DNA of 64,000 bases from Mycobacterium avium subsp. avium (GCF_009741445.1 NZ_CP046507.1:372001-436000), one strand, 5' to 3'; positions 38,976 to 49,061 are shown, counted from the stretch's first letter. Notes: generated by a model not told the origin, from the letters alone. Made by a program: numbers and translations.

Positions 38976-40529
38976 ATGGCGAATTCGTTAGACTTCGACG
39001 GCCGCGGCCCCACCGACCACCAGCTGCTGGCCCTGGGGGCGACGGTGCTGCTGATCGCCGGGCTGATCACCGGCGGCCTGCTGCTGAAGTCCACCGGGCG
39101 GCTCAACGACTACGTCCGCGTGGTCGCCGAGCTGACCAACGTGGGTGACGGGCTGCCGGCCCGGTCCGACGTCAAGTATCACGGGCTGCTCGTCGGCGCG
39201 GTCGACAACGTCATTCCCGCGGCCTACGGCAAGCCCAACTACGTGCACATCAACCTGAAACCCGAATACGCCCAGGATATTCCGAGCGCGGTGACGGCGC
39301 GGGTGGTGCCCAGCAACGTGTTCGCGGTGTCGTCGGTGCAACTCGTCGACGGCGCGCCGGGCCCCAGCATCCGCAACGGTGCGCGCATCCCCGAAGACCT
39401 GCAGCTGTCGACGGTGATCTTCCAGACCACCATCAGCAAGCTGCGTGACATCCTGGCCGCCACCGGCCGGGGCCGCGAAGACCACAGCGTCGGCATCCTG
39501 GCCGCCGTCGCCGCGGCCACCAACAACCGCCGCGGTCCGCTGCTCACCGCCGGTGCACAGTTGACCCGGGTGCTCGACGAGCTCAACGCCATCGTCGCCA
39601 CCGATCCCGGGCCGTCCACGGTCTCGGCGCTGCTGGACGCCACCCGTGGGTTGCAGTCCACCGCGCCGGACCTGGTCGACGTCCTGCACGACGCGGTCAG
39701 ACCGATGCAGACCCTGGTCGAGAAGCGCGAGCAGTTCCGGTCGCTGGTCACCGGCTCCTACCACACCTTCAGCGTCAACCGGCAGGCCTTCGACAACCAC
39801 ACCGACCAGCTGATCGAGATGACGCAGAATCTCACCCCGGTCCTCGGCGTCTTCGCGATGAACAGCGATAAATTCGTGCCCATCTTCACCAGGCTGAATC
39901 GTCTGTCCGACAAGTTCTTTCAAGAGGTATGGGATCCCGAGCTCGACACCGGGAACATGCGCGTCAATCTGGCGTTGACACCGACCTACACCTACACCCG
40001 GGCCGACTGCCCGCGATATGGCCAGCTGCAGGGGCCCAGTTGTTTCACCGCGCCGACGATCGCGGTGCGGCCGGACCTGCCCGAGGTGCTGCTACCGCAG
40101 AACTACCACCCACCCACGGATCTGGCGCCGCCGCCGGGCACCCGGATCGGACCCGACGGCAACCTGGTGGCGACCGGCCCCCCGCTGTACAACCCGAATC
40201 CCAGCCTGGCCGACCCCAACCCGCCCTTGCCGTGGTGGCCGTGGCAGATCGGTCCCGCGCCCCGCGTGCCGGGCACCGCCGACCCCGACGACGCGCCGGC
40301 GCCGGCGCCGGCGCCCCCGCCGAGCCCGGCCCCGCCGGGTGCGGTCGCACCAGCGGCGTACGGCGGCAACGTCGGTCCCGTTGGTAGCCAACGCGAACGC
40401 GACCAGCTGGGTCTGATCACCGGCCAGGGCCGCCCGGCGTCCGTGGCGACGCAGCTGCTCCTGGGGCCGGTGGCGCGCGGCAGCGCGGTCTCCCTGCAGC
40501 CACGGCCGGCGCCGGGCGGACCGACATGA
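38976..40529 (+). CDS. MceA family protein
   Basis: A 517-residue MceA. One N-terminal helix (LLALGATVLLIAGLITGGLL), the MCE/MlaD domain (AELTNVGDGLPARSDVKYHG), then a long helical region and a proline-rich tail from about residue 380 (PPPGTRIGPDG, PAPAPPPSP). With the other Mce subunits it forms the needle that conducts lipids across the periplasm. The number of the mce operon (mce3-, 5- or 7-type) cannot be decided by eye. It overlaps mceB by four bases. Confidence 0.93.
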   Translation: MANSLDFDGRGPTDHQLLALGATVLLIAGLITGGLLLKSTGRLNDYVRVVAELTNVGDGLPARSDVKYHGLLVGAVDNVIPAAYGKPNYVHINLKPEYAQDIPSAVTARVVPSNVFAVSSVQLVDGAPGPSIRNGARIPEDLQLSTVIFQTTISKLRDILAATGRGREDHSVGILAAVAAATNNRRGPLLTAGAQLTRVLDELNAIVATDPGPSTVSALLDATRGLQSTAPDLVDVLHDAVRPMQTLVEKREQFRSLVTGSYHTFSVNRQAFDNHTDQLIEMTQNLTPVLGVFAMNSDKFVPIFTRLNRLSDKFFQEVWDPELDTGNMRVNLALTPTYTYTRADCPRYGQLQGPSCFTAPTIAVRPDLPEVLLPQNYHPPTDLAPPPGTRIGPDGNLVATGPPLYNPNPSLADPNPPLPWWPWQIGPAPRVPGTADPDDAPAPAPAPPPSPAPPGAVAPAAYGGNVGPVGSQRERDQLGLITGQGRPASVATQLLLGPVARGSAVSLQPRPAPGGPT

Positions 40530-41605
40530 GGGTGCGCGGACCGCTGATCGGCCTGTCGCTGTTCATGGCGATCGCCATCGCCGTGACCTGGATGGTGTAT
40601 GCCACCCTGCGGCGCGATGTGGCCGGCCCCACCACGCCGTACGCGGCGATGTTCACCGACGTGTACGGGCTACGGGTGGGCGACGACGTCCGGATGGCCG
40701 GCGTGCGGGTCGGCCGGGTCGAAAAGGTGGAATTGGCCGGGAAATTGGCGAAGGTGTCGTTCATCGTCGAAAACGACCAGCGGTTGTACGGCAACACCGT
40801 AGCCTCGGTGACCTACCAGAACATCATCGGGCAGCGGTATCTGGGGCTGTCGCTCGGTGAAACCGGAAGCAGGACAACGCTGTCCGCAGGCAGTGTGATA
40901 CCGGTGCAGCAGACCGATCCCTCCTTCGACGTCGGCAAGCTGCTCAACGGTTTCGAGCCGCTGTTCACCTTGCTCAACCCCAAAGACGCCGACGACCTGA
41001 CCAAGGGTGTCCTGCAATCCTTACAAGGCGACCAAGCCTCCATTCCGTTGCTGGTGGAACAGACGCCGACGATCACCAAGACCTTGTCGGCGCGCGACCA
41101 GTCGCTGGGCGATCTGATCAGCAGCCTGACCAGAGTCACCGACACCGTCGCCCGGCAGAACGACGACCTCGACCAGGCCCTGAACCAAACACGAGACGCG
41201 GTGGCCAATTTCGACGACCGCCGCGCGGCGCTGCAGGACGACGTGGGCTCGATCGCCCGGGTGACCCGGCGGCTGTCGGCGATCGCCGACGACGTCGACC
41301 CGTCGCTGAACGAACTGATAACCCGGGAGCCGGGATTCAGCAAGCACCTGGTCGGGATCGAGCCCCAGCTGGCGTTCACCGGAGACAACCTGCCGTTGCT
41401 GCTCAAGGGATTTGCCCGCGCCGTCAGTGAGGGCTCCTACGGCAACGCCTACGCGTGCGACCTGAACGCCACCGGATTCTTCCCCGGACTCAACGACATC
41501 ACCACCTTTATCGTCAACGCGGCCACGCCCGGCAACGCGTATCCGATCACCACGAAAAACCTGGGGTGGCACACCCCGCGATGCAGGAACATGGCCAATG
41601 GCTGA
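40526..41605 (+). CDS. MceB family protein
   Basis: A 359-residue MceB beginning MRVRGPLIGLSLFMAIAIAV with one helix. The MCE domain has FTDVYGLRVGDDVRMAGVRV, and YQNIIGQRYLGLSLGE is typical of MceB. A helical coiled segment follows (QNDDLDQALNQTRDAVANFD). The ATG overlaps the mceA TGA. The end overlaps mceC by 8 bases. Confidence 0.93.
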   Translation: MRVRGPLIGLSLFMAIAIAVTWMVYATLRRDVAGPTTPYAAMFTDVYGLRVGDDVRMAGVRVGRVEKVELAGKLAKVSFIVENDQRLYGNTVASVTYQNIIGQRYLGLSLGETGSRTTLSAGSVIPVQQTDPSFDVGKLLNGFEPLFTLLNPKDADDLTKGVLQSLQGDQASIPLLVEQTPTITKTLSARDQSLGDLISSLTRVTDTVARQNDDLDQALNQTRDAVANFDDRRAALQDDVGSIARVTRRLSAIADDVDPSLNELITREPGFSKHLVGIEPQLAFTGDNLPLLLKGFARAVSEGSYGNAYACDLNATGFFPGLNDITTFIVNAATPGNAYPITTKNLGWHTPRCRNMANG

Positions 41606-42644
41606 CACACGCAAACTGCGGTGGCTGCGTCGGCGCCCGCTGGAGTCCTACAACCGGACATGGCTCGGGCTGGCCGGGCTGGTGGTGGTCGCCGTCCTGG
41701 TCGCGGTGTCGCTGGGAATCAAGCTGCTCGGCGTCGGATACACCCACTACACCGCCGAATTCCTGCAAGCCGCAACGCTGCGGCCCGGCAACCCCATCAC
41801 CGTCGCCGGCATCGAGGTCGGGCACGTCACCAGCATGAAACTCGCCGGCGATCACGTCGAGGCCGGTCTGAGCGTGCGCGACAACGTGCCGCTGGGCAAG
41901 GACACCCGAGCGGTGATCAAGGTCATGACCATCCTCGGGTCGCGTTATCTGGAGTTGGTGCCCGACGGCCCGGGTTCCCTACCGGCCAACACGATCCCGC
42001 TCGCCCACACCGAGGGGCCCTACGACCTGCAGTCGCTGCTGGAGGACGCCACCACCACCTTCGAGCAGGTCGACTCCGACCAGTTCGCGCAGTCACTGGC
42101 CGTGCTGGGCAAGCAACTCGGCGGGGTGCCGCCGCTGGTACCTCAGGCCGTCGCAAACCTGCAGACGTTGTCGACGATCACCGCGGACCGGCGCGGCCAG
42201 CTGGGTGCGCTGCTGAAAAGCACTCAGCGCGTGGTCAATACGCTGCGCAATCAGCAGAGCAACATCGGGCATCTGATGGATCAGGGTCAGGATCTGCTCG
42301 GCCACCTGGTGGCGCGACAGGCCACCTTCCACGCCATGTTCGCGGCGCTGACCGAACTCGTGGACCAACTCGACAAGATCGTCGTCAACAACCGGCCGAT
42401 GCTCGACGAGTTGTTCGCGAACCTGCACCAGCTGACCAACATGGTCGGCCAGCACGACGACCTGGTGCGCAACACCCTGCAGGTCGCCCCGGTGACGCTG
42501 CGGGGCCTGACCAACGCCACCGGCTACGGCCCGGTCGTCGAGTTCAACCTGCCCAATGGGCTGGCCATCGACTCCTGGATGTGCGCGATCAGCGGCCGGG
42601 CCAAGGAATTCAACATGATCCAGTACTTCAAGGACTGCAAATGA
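41598..42644 (+). CDS. MceC family protein
   Basis: A 348-residue MceC. One helix (LAGLVVVAVLVAVSLGIKLL), then the MCE domain (ATLRPGNPITVAGIEVGHV, VIKVMTILGSRYLELVPDG). A helical rod and a short C-terminus ending in FKDCK follow. No proline-rich tail. It overlaps mceB by 8 bases and mceD by 4. Confidence 0.93.
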   Translation: MADTRKLRWLRRRPLESYNRTWLGLAGLVVVAVLVAVSLGIKLLGVGYTHYTAEFLQAATLRPGNPITVAGIEVGHVTSMKLAGDHVEAGLSVRDNVPLGKDTRAVIKVMTILGSRYLELVPDGPGSLPANTIPLAHTEGPYDLQSLLEDATTTFEQVDSDQFAQSLAVLGKQLGGVPPLVPQAVANLQTLSTITADRRGQLGALLKSTQRVVNTLRNQQSNIGHLMDQGQDLLGHLVARQATFHAMFAALTELVDQLDKIVVNNRPMLDELFANLHQLTNMVGQHDDLVRNTLQVAPVTLRGLTNATGYGPVVEFNLPNGLAIDSWMCAISGRAKEFNMIQYFKDCK

Positions 42645-43756
42645 CGTTCCGGCGACGCAAACTCATCGCCCTGGCTGCCGCCGCCGCGGCGCTGGCCGCC
42701 GTCGCCATCGGGGTGGTTGGCCACTACGTCAAGGCCCGCCTCGACACCATGACAGTGACGGCCCAATTCGACAGCGCGGCAGGCTTATACGAGGGCAATG
42801 TCGTGGCGGTGCTCGGCATGCCGGTGGGCAAGGTCAGCAAGGTCACGTCCAAGGGCAGTTATGTGGAGGCCGAGCTGACGGTGGACAAGAAGGTGAAGAT
42901 CCCCGCGGCGGTCCGAGCCGTCACCATCAGCACGTCGATCCTCACCGACCGCCAGGTGGAACTGACGCCGCCGTATCGCGGCGGGCCGGTGCTGAAGAAC
43001 CACGACACCATCGGGCTCACCCGGACCAAGACGCCGGTCGCCTTCGACCGGGTGCTCGACATGCTCGACAAGGTGTCCAAATCGCTCAAGGGAGACGGCA
43101 AGGGCGGCGGGCCGATCGCCGACGTGAGCGACGCGGCGGTGGCCATCACCGACGGGAACGGCAAGAAGATCCTGGCCGCCCTCGATGAGCTTTCCAAGGC
43201 GCTGCGCCTCAGCTCCGAGCGGGGCGTCACCACCCGCGAGCAGTTGACCACCATCGTCACCGACCTCAGCTCGATCACCGAGGCCGCCGCACGCAACGAC
43301 GCCAAGGTGCGCGAATTCGGTTCCACCACACGCCAGCTCAGCCAGATCCTGGCCGACGAGAAGTTCGGCACCGGCGCCACCGGTCGCACCATCAACCGCA
43401 TCCTGGAAGAGGTCACCACGCTGATGGAGAACAACCGGGACAACCTCAAACAGGCCGTCCGCAACGGAGACACCGCCGCCAAGACACTCGTCGACGATCA
43501 GCGCGGCGTGGCCGAGCTGCTCGACGTGCTGCCGCTGACCCTGGAAAACCTCTACAACACCGTCGACCAGAACAACGGCGCGATCCGGGTGCACGGCCTG
43601 CTCGACAAGGCGCTCACCGACAGCCAGTCCGCCAAGGAGCTGTGCAATCTGATGCATCTGCGCCAATTAGGTTGCAGCACGGGCACGTTGCAGGACTACG
43701 GCCCCGACTTCGGGCTGACCTACATACTCGACGGTCTTTCGGCGATGGGGCAGTAG
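42641..43756 (+). CDS. MceD family protein
   Basis: A 371-residue MceD. N-terminal helix (LIALAAAAAALAAVAIGVVG), MCE domain (SAAGLYEGNVVAVLGMPVGK, with TISTSILTDRQVELTPPY), a helical rod, and a C-terminal Cys-containing segment (LCNLMHLRQLGCSTG). Start ATG overlaps the mceC stop. Two bases separate its stop from the mceE start. Confidence 0.93.
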   Translation: MTFRRRKLIALAAAAAALAAVAIGVVGHYVKARLDTMTVTAQFDSAAGLYEGNVVAVLGMPVGKVSKVTSKGSYVEAELTVDKKVKIPAAVRAVTISTSILTDRQVELTPPYRGGPVLKNHDTIGLTRTKTPVAFDRVLDMLDKVSKSLKGDGKGGGPIADVSDAAVAITDGNGKKILAALDELSKALRLSSERGVTTREQLTTIVTDLSSITEAAARNDAKVREFGSTTRQLSQILADEKFGTGATGRTINRILEEVTTLMENNRDNLKQAVRNGDTAAKTLVDDQRGVAELLDVLPLTLENLYNTVDQNNGAIRVHGLLDKALTDSQSAKELCNLMHLRQLGCSTGTLQDYGPDFGLTYILDGLSAMGQ

Positions 43757-43758
43757 CG

Positions 43759-44991
43759 ATGAAGGCAGGCAAGCGCAAGGCATTGGCGGTGGCGTGCAGC
43801 GCGGTCATGGCCAGCTCGGGTTGCGCCACCAACGGGCTGGCCAGCCTGCCGCTGCCGGCACCTGGGATCGGCTCGGGCGGATACCTGCTCAACGCCGTCT
43901 TCTCCAACGCGCTGAACCTGCCCGCCCACGCGAAGGTCAAACTTGCCGGCGCCGATGTGGGGCAGCTCGAATCGATGGTCGCGCGCAACTACACCGCGGT
44001 GACCACGCTGCGCATCATGGACGGTGTCCGGGTCCCCGTCGGCAGCACCGCGGAACTGCGTTCGGCCACCCCGCTCGGGGACGTGTTCGTCGCGATCAAG
44101 CCACCCGTCCCGGCCGATCCCAGCGCCCCGCTGCTCAAGGCCGGCGACACCATCGGGCTGCCGGCCACCCGCGCCGCCGCCACCGTGGAAAGCGTGCTCA
44201 GCTCGGCGGCCCTGCGCGTCAACGGCGGCGCGGTCCGCAACTTCACCAACATCGTCAACGGAGCCGGCAAGGCAACCGGCGACCAGGGCCGCGCCTTCGG
44301 CGACCTGATCAACCGGACCAATTCGCTGCTGACCAAGCTCAATGCCCGCTCCGACCAAATCGACGCCGCAGTCACCGAAACGGCGGCGCTGGCCGACCGA
44401 TTGGACGCCAAGAACCAGGCGATCACCGACGTGCTGCGGGCCGTCGGCCCCGCCACCGACGTGCTGTCCGGCAACGCCGACGACATCGCCGACGTGGTCG
44501 GCGAACTCGGGGCCACCACCCGCCAGCTCTCCAAATTCCCGTCGATCGCCGGCACCGACAAGACCGGCCGCAGCGTCATCAAGGACGCCAACGCCATCGC
44601 CGCCGCCTGGAACGACGTCGTGTTGAGCCCCGACACCAGCCTGGCCGGCCTGAACCGGCTGATCCCGCCGTTCGTGAAAGCCACGCCCAGCCAAGCCATC
44701 TCGGTCCGCGGCAGCTTCGACCGGCTGGTACTCGGATCCCGCCCCGGCACCGGCGCCGAGACCGGGGGATTCAAGGGTGATCCGGCCTTCCACGGGCCGA
44801 TGCGCCGCGACTGGAACTACCTGATCGGCTCGATCAAGTACGTGTTGTGGCGGCTGCAGGAACGGGTGGTGGGCCGCGGGCCGCAAACCCCGATGGGCCA
44901 GAGCCCGTGGACGCCGTCCGGTCCGCCGCTGCCGCCGGCCCCCGCCGGGCAGGCGCCCCCGGATCCCATGGTCCCGGAGCCACCGCGGTGA
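43759..44991 (+). CDS. MceE family lipoprotein
   Basis: A 410-residue MceE from ATG 43759. The N-terminus KRKALAVACSAVMASSGC ends in a lipobox-like Cys, although the -3 residue is Ser rather than Leu. The MCE domain (FSNALNLPAHAKVKLAGADV) and the helical rod (NRTNSLLTKLNARSDQIDAA) are typical of LprK-like MceE. The proline-rich C-terminus overlaps the mceF GTG by four bases. Lipid attachment would place it as the tether of the complex. Confidence 0.92.
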   Translation: MKAGKRKALAVACSAVMASSGCATNGLASLPLPAPGIGSGGYLLNAVFSNALNLPAHAKVKLAGADVGQLESMVARNYTAVTTLRIMDGVRVPVGSTAELRSATPLGDVFVAIKPPVPADPSAPLLKAGDTIGLPATRAAATVESVLSSAALRVNGGAVRNFTNIVNGAGKATGDQGRAFGDLINRTNSLLTKLNARSDQIDAAVTETAALADRLDAKNQAITDVLRAVGPATDVLSGNADDIADVVGELGATTRQLSKFPSIAGTDKTGRSVIKDANAIAAAWNDVVLSPDTSLAGLNRLIPPFVKATPSQAISVRGSFDRLVLGSRPGTGAETGGFKGDPAFHGPMRRDWNYLIGSIKYVLWRLQERVVGRGPQTPMGQSPWTPSGPPLPPAPAGQAPPDPMVPEPPR

Positions 44992-46239
44992 TCGACACCC
45001 TCGGCCGTCTCGTCGTCGGCGTGGTGAAAGCCGGCCACCGCCAACGGACCTGGCTGTCCGGGCTCGCCCTGCTGGTCACGCTCGTGGTCGGCGCGGCCTA
45101 CCTGGCGCTCGGCGCCCTGCGGGTCAACCCGCTGGAGTCGACCTACCAGGTCACCATCCGGCTGCCCGAATCCGGCGGACTGCTGGCCAACCAGGACGTG
45201 TCCGTCCGCGGCATCCGGGTCGGGCGGATCACATCGCTGCGACCGATCCCGAGCGGTGTCGAGGTCGTCGCCAACATCAACGCGCACACCAGGATTCCCG
45301 CATCCAGCCCGGTGCGGGTGTCCGGGTTGTCCCCCGCGGGCGAGCAGTACATCGACTTCGAGCCCACCTCCAACACCGGCCCGTGTCCTATCGGACGGCA
45401 GCGTGATCGGCCCGCAACACACCACCACGCCCATTCCGCTGTCGCAGGTGCTGGCCGACGCCGACGGGCTGCTTGCCCAGACCGACCCGAAGAAACTCGA
45501 AATCGTCAAGCGGGAGCTGAGTTTGAGCAACGAGGGTCCGCAAAAACTCACCGACATCATCGACGGATCCACCTTCCTGCTCTCCACCATGGACCCGGTG
45601 CTGCCGCAGACGGTCAGCATGCTCAAGACCAGCCGCGTCGTGCTGACCACCCTCTCCGACAAGAACGCCGGCCTCTCGGTCGCCGCCCGCAACGTCGGCG
45701 ACCTGATGGCCGGTGTGAACAAGATGGACCGCGGCTACCGCCGACTCGTCGACCAGACCCCGCATGCGTTGTCCACGGTGGACAACCTGTTCGACGACAA
45801 TTCCGACACCATGGTCGGGCTGCTGGCCAACCTGGTCACCACCGCGCGGGTCGTCTACCTGCGAGTCCCGGCGCTCAACGCGGTCTTCCCCAACTACCGC
45901 GGGTCCACGCTCGAGGCGCTGATGACCACCATGCACGAACATGGGCTGTGGGCCACCGCCGACATCTACCCTCGGTACACCTGCGACTACGGCACCCCCC
46001 GGCGCCCGTCGTCATCGGCGGACTACCCCGAACCGTTCCTGTACACCTACTGCCGAGACGACGACCCACAGGTGCTGGTCCGCGGGGCCAAGAATGCGCC
46101 CCGCCCGGGCGGCGACGACACCGCGGGGCCGCCCCCCGGCGCGGATCTCGGTCAAACCACCGACCCAACACCCAAGGGCCGCTTCACCATTCCGACGCCC
46201 TACGGCGGGCCGGTGCTGCCCATCGAGCCGCCGCACTGA
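44988..46239 (+). pseudogene. MceF family protein, interrupted by a one-base frameshift
   Basis: From GTG 44988 the first frame encodes a good MceF N-terminus (GLALLVTLVVGAAYLALGAL, PESGGLLANQDVSVRGIRV, GEQYIDFEPTSNTG) to about 45383. It then leaves the protein. The rest of MceF continues in the next frame, from VLSDGSVIGPQHTTTPIPLS to GGPVLPIEPPH at 46239. One extra base near 45384 in ggcccgtgtccta explains it. Repaired, the protein would have 416 residues, a normal MceF. In the frame as given, translation continues in nonsense sequence to 46274. This is either a real inactivating mutation or a sequencing error. Confidence 0.85.
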
Positions 46240-46270
46240 ACCCACCTCAAGACCGCAAGGAGACACCAGC

Positions 46271-46867
46271 GTGACCGTCACCGCCGACCAGGAACGCGCC
46301 ACCGCCGACGATGTCGAGCAGCCGCCCGACGATGACCGAAAAGCCACGGCGGACCGCACCGAATCTCAGCCGAAAACCGCGGCGCGGCAATGGAAACGGT
46401 ACGGTCGCGCCGCGCTCGTCGTCGCCGTCTACGCGGGCGCGTTCGGCCTGGCCGGGGGGCTGGGCTGGAAACTGTGGGACCAGCGTGCGGTGGCCCAGGC
46501 CGGGCAGGCGGCGCAGCGCACCGCGGTCGACTATGCCCAGGTGCTGACGAGCATCGACGCCAACCAGGTGGACCGGAACTTCGCGGCCGTGCTCGGCGGA
46601 GCCACCGGCGAGTTCAAAGACACCTACACCAAAGCCAGTGTGCAGCTTCGGCAATTGCTCATCGACAACAAGGCCACGGCGCACGGCACGGTCGTGGACT
46701 CGGCGATCCAATCGCAGAGCAGGAACAGGGTGGTGGTGTTGCTGATGGTGGACCAGACGGTCAGCAATAAGGTGCGACCCGACGGCCGCGTCGACCACAG
46801 CCGGATGAAGATCACCATGGAAAATGTCGGCGGCCGCTGGCTGGCCAGCAAAGTCGAACTGCCGTAA
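46271..46867 (+). CDS. Mce-associated membrane protein (Mas), right copy
   Basis: A 198-residue protein from GTG 46271, with aaggag 10 bases upstream. An acidic/polar N-terminus and one helix (AALVVAVYAGAFGLAGGLGW) precede the Mas domain: GEFKDTYTKASVQLRQLLID, AIQSQSRNRVVVLLMVDQTV and the end GGRWLASKVELP. It is a paralogue of the gene at 35630-36310. Its place directly after mceF fits an operon member that stabilises the Mce complex. Confidence 0.92.
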   Translation: MTVTADQERATADDVEQPPDDDRKATADRTESQPKTAARQWKRYGRAALVVAVYAGAFGLAGGLGWKLWDQRAVAQAGQAAQRTAVDYAQVLTSIDANQVDRNFAAVLGGATGEFKDTYTKASVQLRQLLIDNKATAHGTVVDSAIQSQSRNRVVVLLMVDQTVSNKVRPDGRVDHSRMKITMENVGGRWLASKVELP

Positions 46868-46880
46868 GGCGTTTCGGGCG

Positions 46881-47666
46881 ATGCGCATCTTCCAGTTCTC
46901 GGCCGGCGCGGCGGCGGTGACGATGGCGGCGCTCACCGCACCCGTGGCGGCGGCGTCGGCGCAGTCGTTCTGCGGCGATCTCGGCGGCGATTGGGACGGG
47001 CAGTACTGCCACACCTCGGTGCTGTCGGAACGAAAAGCCGTCCGCGACATCAAGATGGCGATGCCCGGCGATTTGATCGACAACCCGACCAGCGGCCCGC
47101 CGATTCGCCAATATCTGCGCACCCTGATGACCAACTGGCGCAGCAAGGGCGCCTCGATGGTCCAGGACAGCTGGGGCGAGGAGAACTTTCAGGTCTTCGG
47201 ACACGGCCCGGCCCAAAGCGTGGTGTTCCACGAGGACTACCACGCCGACGGTCCGGCCTTCAACAACGCCTACCGCACCTTCACCTTCGACATGGCCAAC
47301 GGCAGGCAGCTACAGCTGGCCGACATCACCAAACCCGGTGTGGACCCGTTGGCCGCCATCCCGCCGTTGGCCGAACCGTTCATCCAGGAGGCCCTCGACC
47401 GCGCCGCATGGCAGCACTCGCCGGGAACGTATCCGTTCACCGTCGATCGTTGGACACCGGACAAGGTGTTCTCGGGCGGCTACAAGGCGTGGGCGCTGAC
47501 GCCCGACGAGCTGATCTTGTACCTGCCGGATTACCCGGTCGGCCACGACTCCCCGATCCAGTACGGGCAATCCGAGCAGTGGTCGATGGACGGAGGCACC
47601 GCCCAGCCGCACATCCCACTCGGCGTGCTCGCCCCGGTGCTGCGGCCGGAATTCGGCGGGGCGTAA
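46881..47666 (+). CDS. Secreted DUF3298-like protein at the end of the mce operon
   Basis: A 261-residue protein from ATG 46881 with a signal peptide (AGAAAVTMAALTAPVAAAS, cleavage near ASA-QSF). Mature features: SFCGDLGGDWDGQYC with a paired Cys, FGHGPAQSVVFHEDYHADG, and a C-terminal DELILYLPDYPVGHDS that resembles the MPT64/RsiV DUF3298 pattern. A tentative family call. It starts 13 bases after the Mas gene and is probably in the mce transcript. It may bind or process the lipid substrate outside the membrane. Confidence 0.82.
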   Translation: MRIFQFSAGAAAVTMAALTAPVAAASAQSFCGDLGGDWDGQYCHTSVLSERKAVRDIKMAMPGDLIDNPTSGPPIRQYLRTLMTNWRSKGASMVQDSWGEENFQVFGHGPAQSVVFHEDYHADGPAFNNAYRTFTFDMANGRQLQLADITKPGVDPLAAIPPLAEPFIQEALDRAAWQHSPGTYPFTVDRWTPDKVFSGGYKAWALTPDELILYLPDYPVGHDSPIQYGQSEQWSMDGGTAQPHIPLGVLAPVLRPEFGGA

Positions 47667-47795
47667 CGAGGTCGGCCGGCCAGTGACCTCGGATATCACG
47701 CTGCGCCCAACCGGGTGCGCTCGGTTCACCGGCTGCGCCCGGCCGGCCGTCCACCAATCGCCCGGTCAGCCGCTGCTGCGGCTACGGTGATCTGT

Positions 47796-49061
47796 ATGCC
47801 ATCGGCCAGCCGAGCGTCCGCGGATCCGGTGAAGCGGCGCCCGAAGGATCGCAAGGTCCAGATCGCCCGGGCCGCCGCCGACGCGTTCAGCGAGCTCGGT
47901 TACCACGCGGTCAGCATGGAGAACATCGCGGCGCGGGTGGGCATCTCGGCCGCCGCCCTGTACCGGCATTCCCAGGGCAAATACGACTTGTTCCGTGAGG
48001 TCTTCCTGGCGCTGGGCCAGCAACTGGTGGACGCCACGGCGTTCGCCGACGACCTGCCCGCCGACGCCGATCCGGGGGAAACCCTGAGCGCGCTCACCAC
48101 CGCGCTGATCGACACCACCATCGTCAACCGCACCGCCGGCGGGCTCTATCGCTGGGAGGGTCGCTATCTGCGCGGCGACGACCAGCGCAAGCTGGCCGAG
48201 CAGATCAAGGTGATCAACCGGCGGCTGCAGCGTCCGCTGATCAAGCTCCGGCCGAAACTCACGTCGCGGCAACGCTGGATCCTGTCGGCGGCCACCCTGA
48301 GCGTCATCGGCAGCGTCACCGACCACCGGTCCCGGCTCGGCAACGCCGAGATCCGCGCGACGCTGAGCGACATCGCCGCCGCCGTGCTGAAGGCCGAGCT
48401 GCCGACACAGCGGGGCCGCGGCGCCGAACCGGCGCGGGCGCCGACGCTGACCAGCGCCGCCGGCAGCTACGAACTGCTGCTGCACGAATCGATGCGGCTG
48501 TTCAACGAGCGCGGCTACCGGGAAACCGGGATGGAAGACATTGCCGCGGCGGTCGGCATCCCGGTTGCCAGCATCTACCAATACTTTCCGGGGAAGGCCG
48601 CGATCCTGGCGGTCTACTACCGGCGCGCCGCCGACCAGCTCTCCGCCGACCTGTCCAGCATCCTGGCCACCAGCAGCGACCCGGAGCAGGCGCTGGCGCG
48701 GCTCATCGAGGCCTACGTCACGCGGTCCTTCGCCAACCCCGAGCTGGCGTGCGTGTACTACACCGAGCGGCACAACCTGCCGGAGACAGACGCGGTGCTG
48801 CTCTACAACATTCAGCGCTCCACCGTCGAATCCTGGGCCCGGCTCGCCGTGGCGGCCAGACCGGAACTGACCCTGGGCCGCGCCCGCTACGCCGTGCACG
48901 CCGCGTTCGCCCTGGCGGTGGACATCGGCCGGCTGGTTTACCCCAACACCGGCGCGCCCGCCAGCACCACGGTTCGGCGGCTGATGGAGGTCACGGTGCT
49001 GGGACGACCCGCGGCCGCATCGCGCGACGGACTTCGCGGCGCCGGCCGGCAACGCCGCTGA
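47796..49061 (+). CDS. Tandem-TetR regulator (Mce3R type)
   Basis: A 421-residue protein from ATG 47796 with two complete TetR units. First HTH: SMENIAARVGISAAALYRHS (near residue 45). Second HTH: GMEDIAAAVGIPVASIYQYF (near residue 245). Each is followed by a helical ligand domain. The double arrangement is known from Mce3R of M. tuberculosis, which represses the mce3 operon and lipid-metabolism genes. Position just after this mce operon suggests the same job; the inverted repeats at 36969-37082 are candidate sites. Unlike mce3R it lies downstream, not upstream, of the operon. Confidence 0.9.
   Translation: MPSASRASADPVKRRPKDRKVQIARAAADAFSELGYHAVSMENIAARVGISAAALYRHSQGKYDLFREVFLALGQQLVDATAFADDLPADADPGETLSALTTALIDTTIVNRTAGGLYRWEGRYLRGDDQRKLAEQIKVINRRLQRPLIKLRPKLTSRQRWILSAATLSVIGSVTDHRSRLGNAEIRATLSDIAAAVLKAELPTQRGRGAEPARAPTLTSAAGSYELLLHESMRLFNERGYRETGMEDIAAAVGIPVASIYQYFPGKAAILAVYYRRAADQLSADLSSILATSSDPEQALARLIEAYVTRSFANPELACVYYTERHNLPETDAVLLYNIQRSTVESWARLAVAARPELTLGRARYAVHAAFALAVDIGRLVYPNTGAPASTTVRRLMEVTVLGRPAAASRDGLRGAGRQRR

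Noticed and set aside
45375..45395. Programmed ribosomal frameshifting in mceF
   Set aside because: There is no slippery heptamer or downstream structure at the site, and no such mechanism is known for mceF; mutation or sequencing error is simpler.
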